5,840 nucleotides of DNA. Origin: an uncultured Lachnospiraceae bacterium. Its GTDB lineage: Bacteria; Bacillota; Clostridia; Lachnospirales; Lachnospiraceae. Below the pieces are notes generated by a model, which was given only the letters and a program-made list of their open reading frames with translations, searched no databases and had not been told where the DNA came from. This document shows, piece after piece, positions 5,740 to 5,840 of the stretch (position 1 is its first letter; the number at the start of each line of letters is the position of its first letter). The position numbers were made by a program, and so were the translations under genes. The stretch is taken from contig CAJUFE010000099.1 in the NCBI GenBank assembly GCA_910585635.1, positions 1 through 5,840 on the forward strand, given 5' to 3'.

Positions 5740-5840
5740 GCTGCTGATGAAAAAAGCGGCACTGATCTTTAAAAGATCTGTATGCTGGACCTTGAAAATC
5801 GAAGACTAAACAATACACAGACCCTGAGATCCTTTGGAGA
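5740..5840 (+). ncRNA. 5' leader of an rRNA operon (partial)
   Basis: The transcribed leader from P2 runs to the right edge and the mature 16S gene is not yet reached. It holds a hairpin of GATCTT (5764-5769) with AAGATC (5773-5778), then GGACCTTGAAAA (5787-5798) followed by GACTAAACAA (5804-5813). This strongly resembles the boxA antitermination region and TTTGAAAACTAAACAA-type sequence found ahead of Bacillus and Clostridia rRNA genes. The hairpin-then-boxA order fits a nut-like site that recruits NusB/NusE factors so that polymerase reads through the long untranslated operon. Another possible stem pairs GCTGC (5740-5744) with GCGGC (5756-5760). The rRNA assignment is an inference from the leader and promoters. 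Confidence 0.75.
5787..5813 (+). promoter_or_regulatory. boxA-like rRNA antitermination site
   Basis: The core CCTTGAAAA with downstream GACTAAACAA matches the style of Firmicutes rRNA leader boxA regions. It would act in the RNA, bound by the NusB-NusE (S10) pair, to suppress Rho-dependent termination. It follows a 6-bp hairpin at 5764-5778, as boxB-like elements do. Confidence 0.6.

Noticed and set aside
5621..5818. Minus-strand reading frame (65 aa) across the rRNA promoters
   Set aside because: It covers both promoters and the leader, and its composition follows the A-rich promoter sequence. Nothing suggests a real protein.

Overview
The window looks like a chromosomal segment from a moderately GC-rich Gram-positive anaerobe. 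The best match is a Lachnospiraceae-type Clostridium relative. This rests on the protein style, the ybaB-recR pair, a long TPR/low-complexity protein of a kind I associate with that family, and a Firmicutes-type rRNA leader at the right end. The species assignment is inference. All supported genes are on the + strand.

Layout: (1) the 3' part of ybaB/ebfC, a nucleoid-associated protein gene cut by the left edge. (2) recR, overlapping it by 1 nt. (3) After 49 nt, a 930-aa protein with an N-terminal TPR-like helical region, a long Gly/Pro/Tyr/Gln-rich region containing a 42-bp tandem repeat, and a C-terminal half that reads as a degenerate AAA+ module of the CbxX/SpoVK type. (4) A Cof-type HAD phosphatase starting inside the stop codon of gene 3 (ATGA). 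(5) After 57 nt, a CvpA-family membrane protein. (6) From 5351 to the right edge, about 490 nt without a protein gene. This holds a GC-rich stem structure right after the CvpA stop, two strong tandem sigma-A promoters with A-tract upstream elements (plus a weaker third candidate further up), hairpins, and a boxA-like leader typical of an rRNA operon. The 16S gene should start just beyond the window.

The five genes are closely spaced and could be one transcription unit. ybaB and recR belong to recombinational repair and, in many Firmicutes, follow dnaX. That upstream gene is not visible here. The HAD and CvpA genes look like operon passengers with no obvious shared pathway. The most notable item is the 930-aa protein. 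It aligns without gaps to the P-loop region of an AAA+ ATPase but has lost the Walker A residues, keeps a Walker-B-like EEA and an SRF arginine-finger-like motif, and carries about 125 disordered residues before its lid domain. This suggests a non-catalytic AAA+ scaffold rather than an ATPase.
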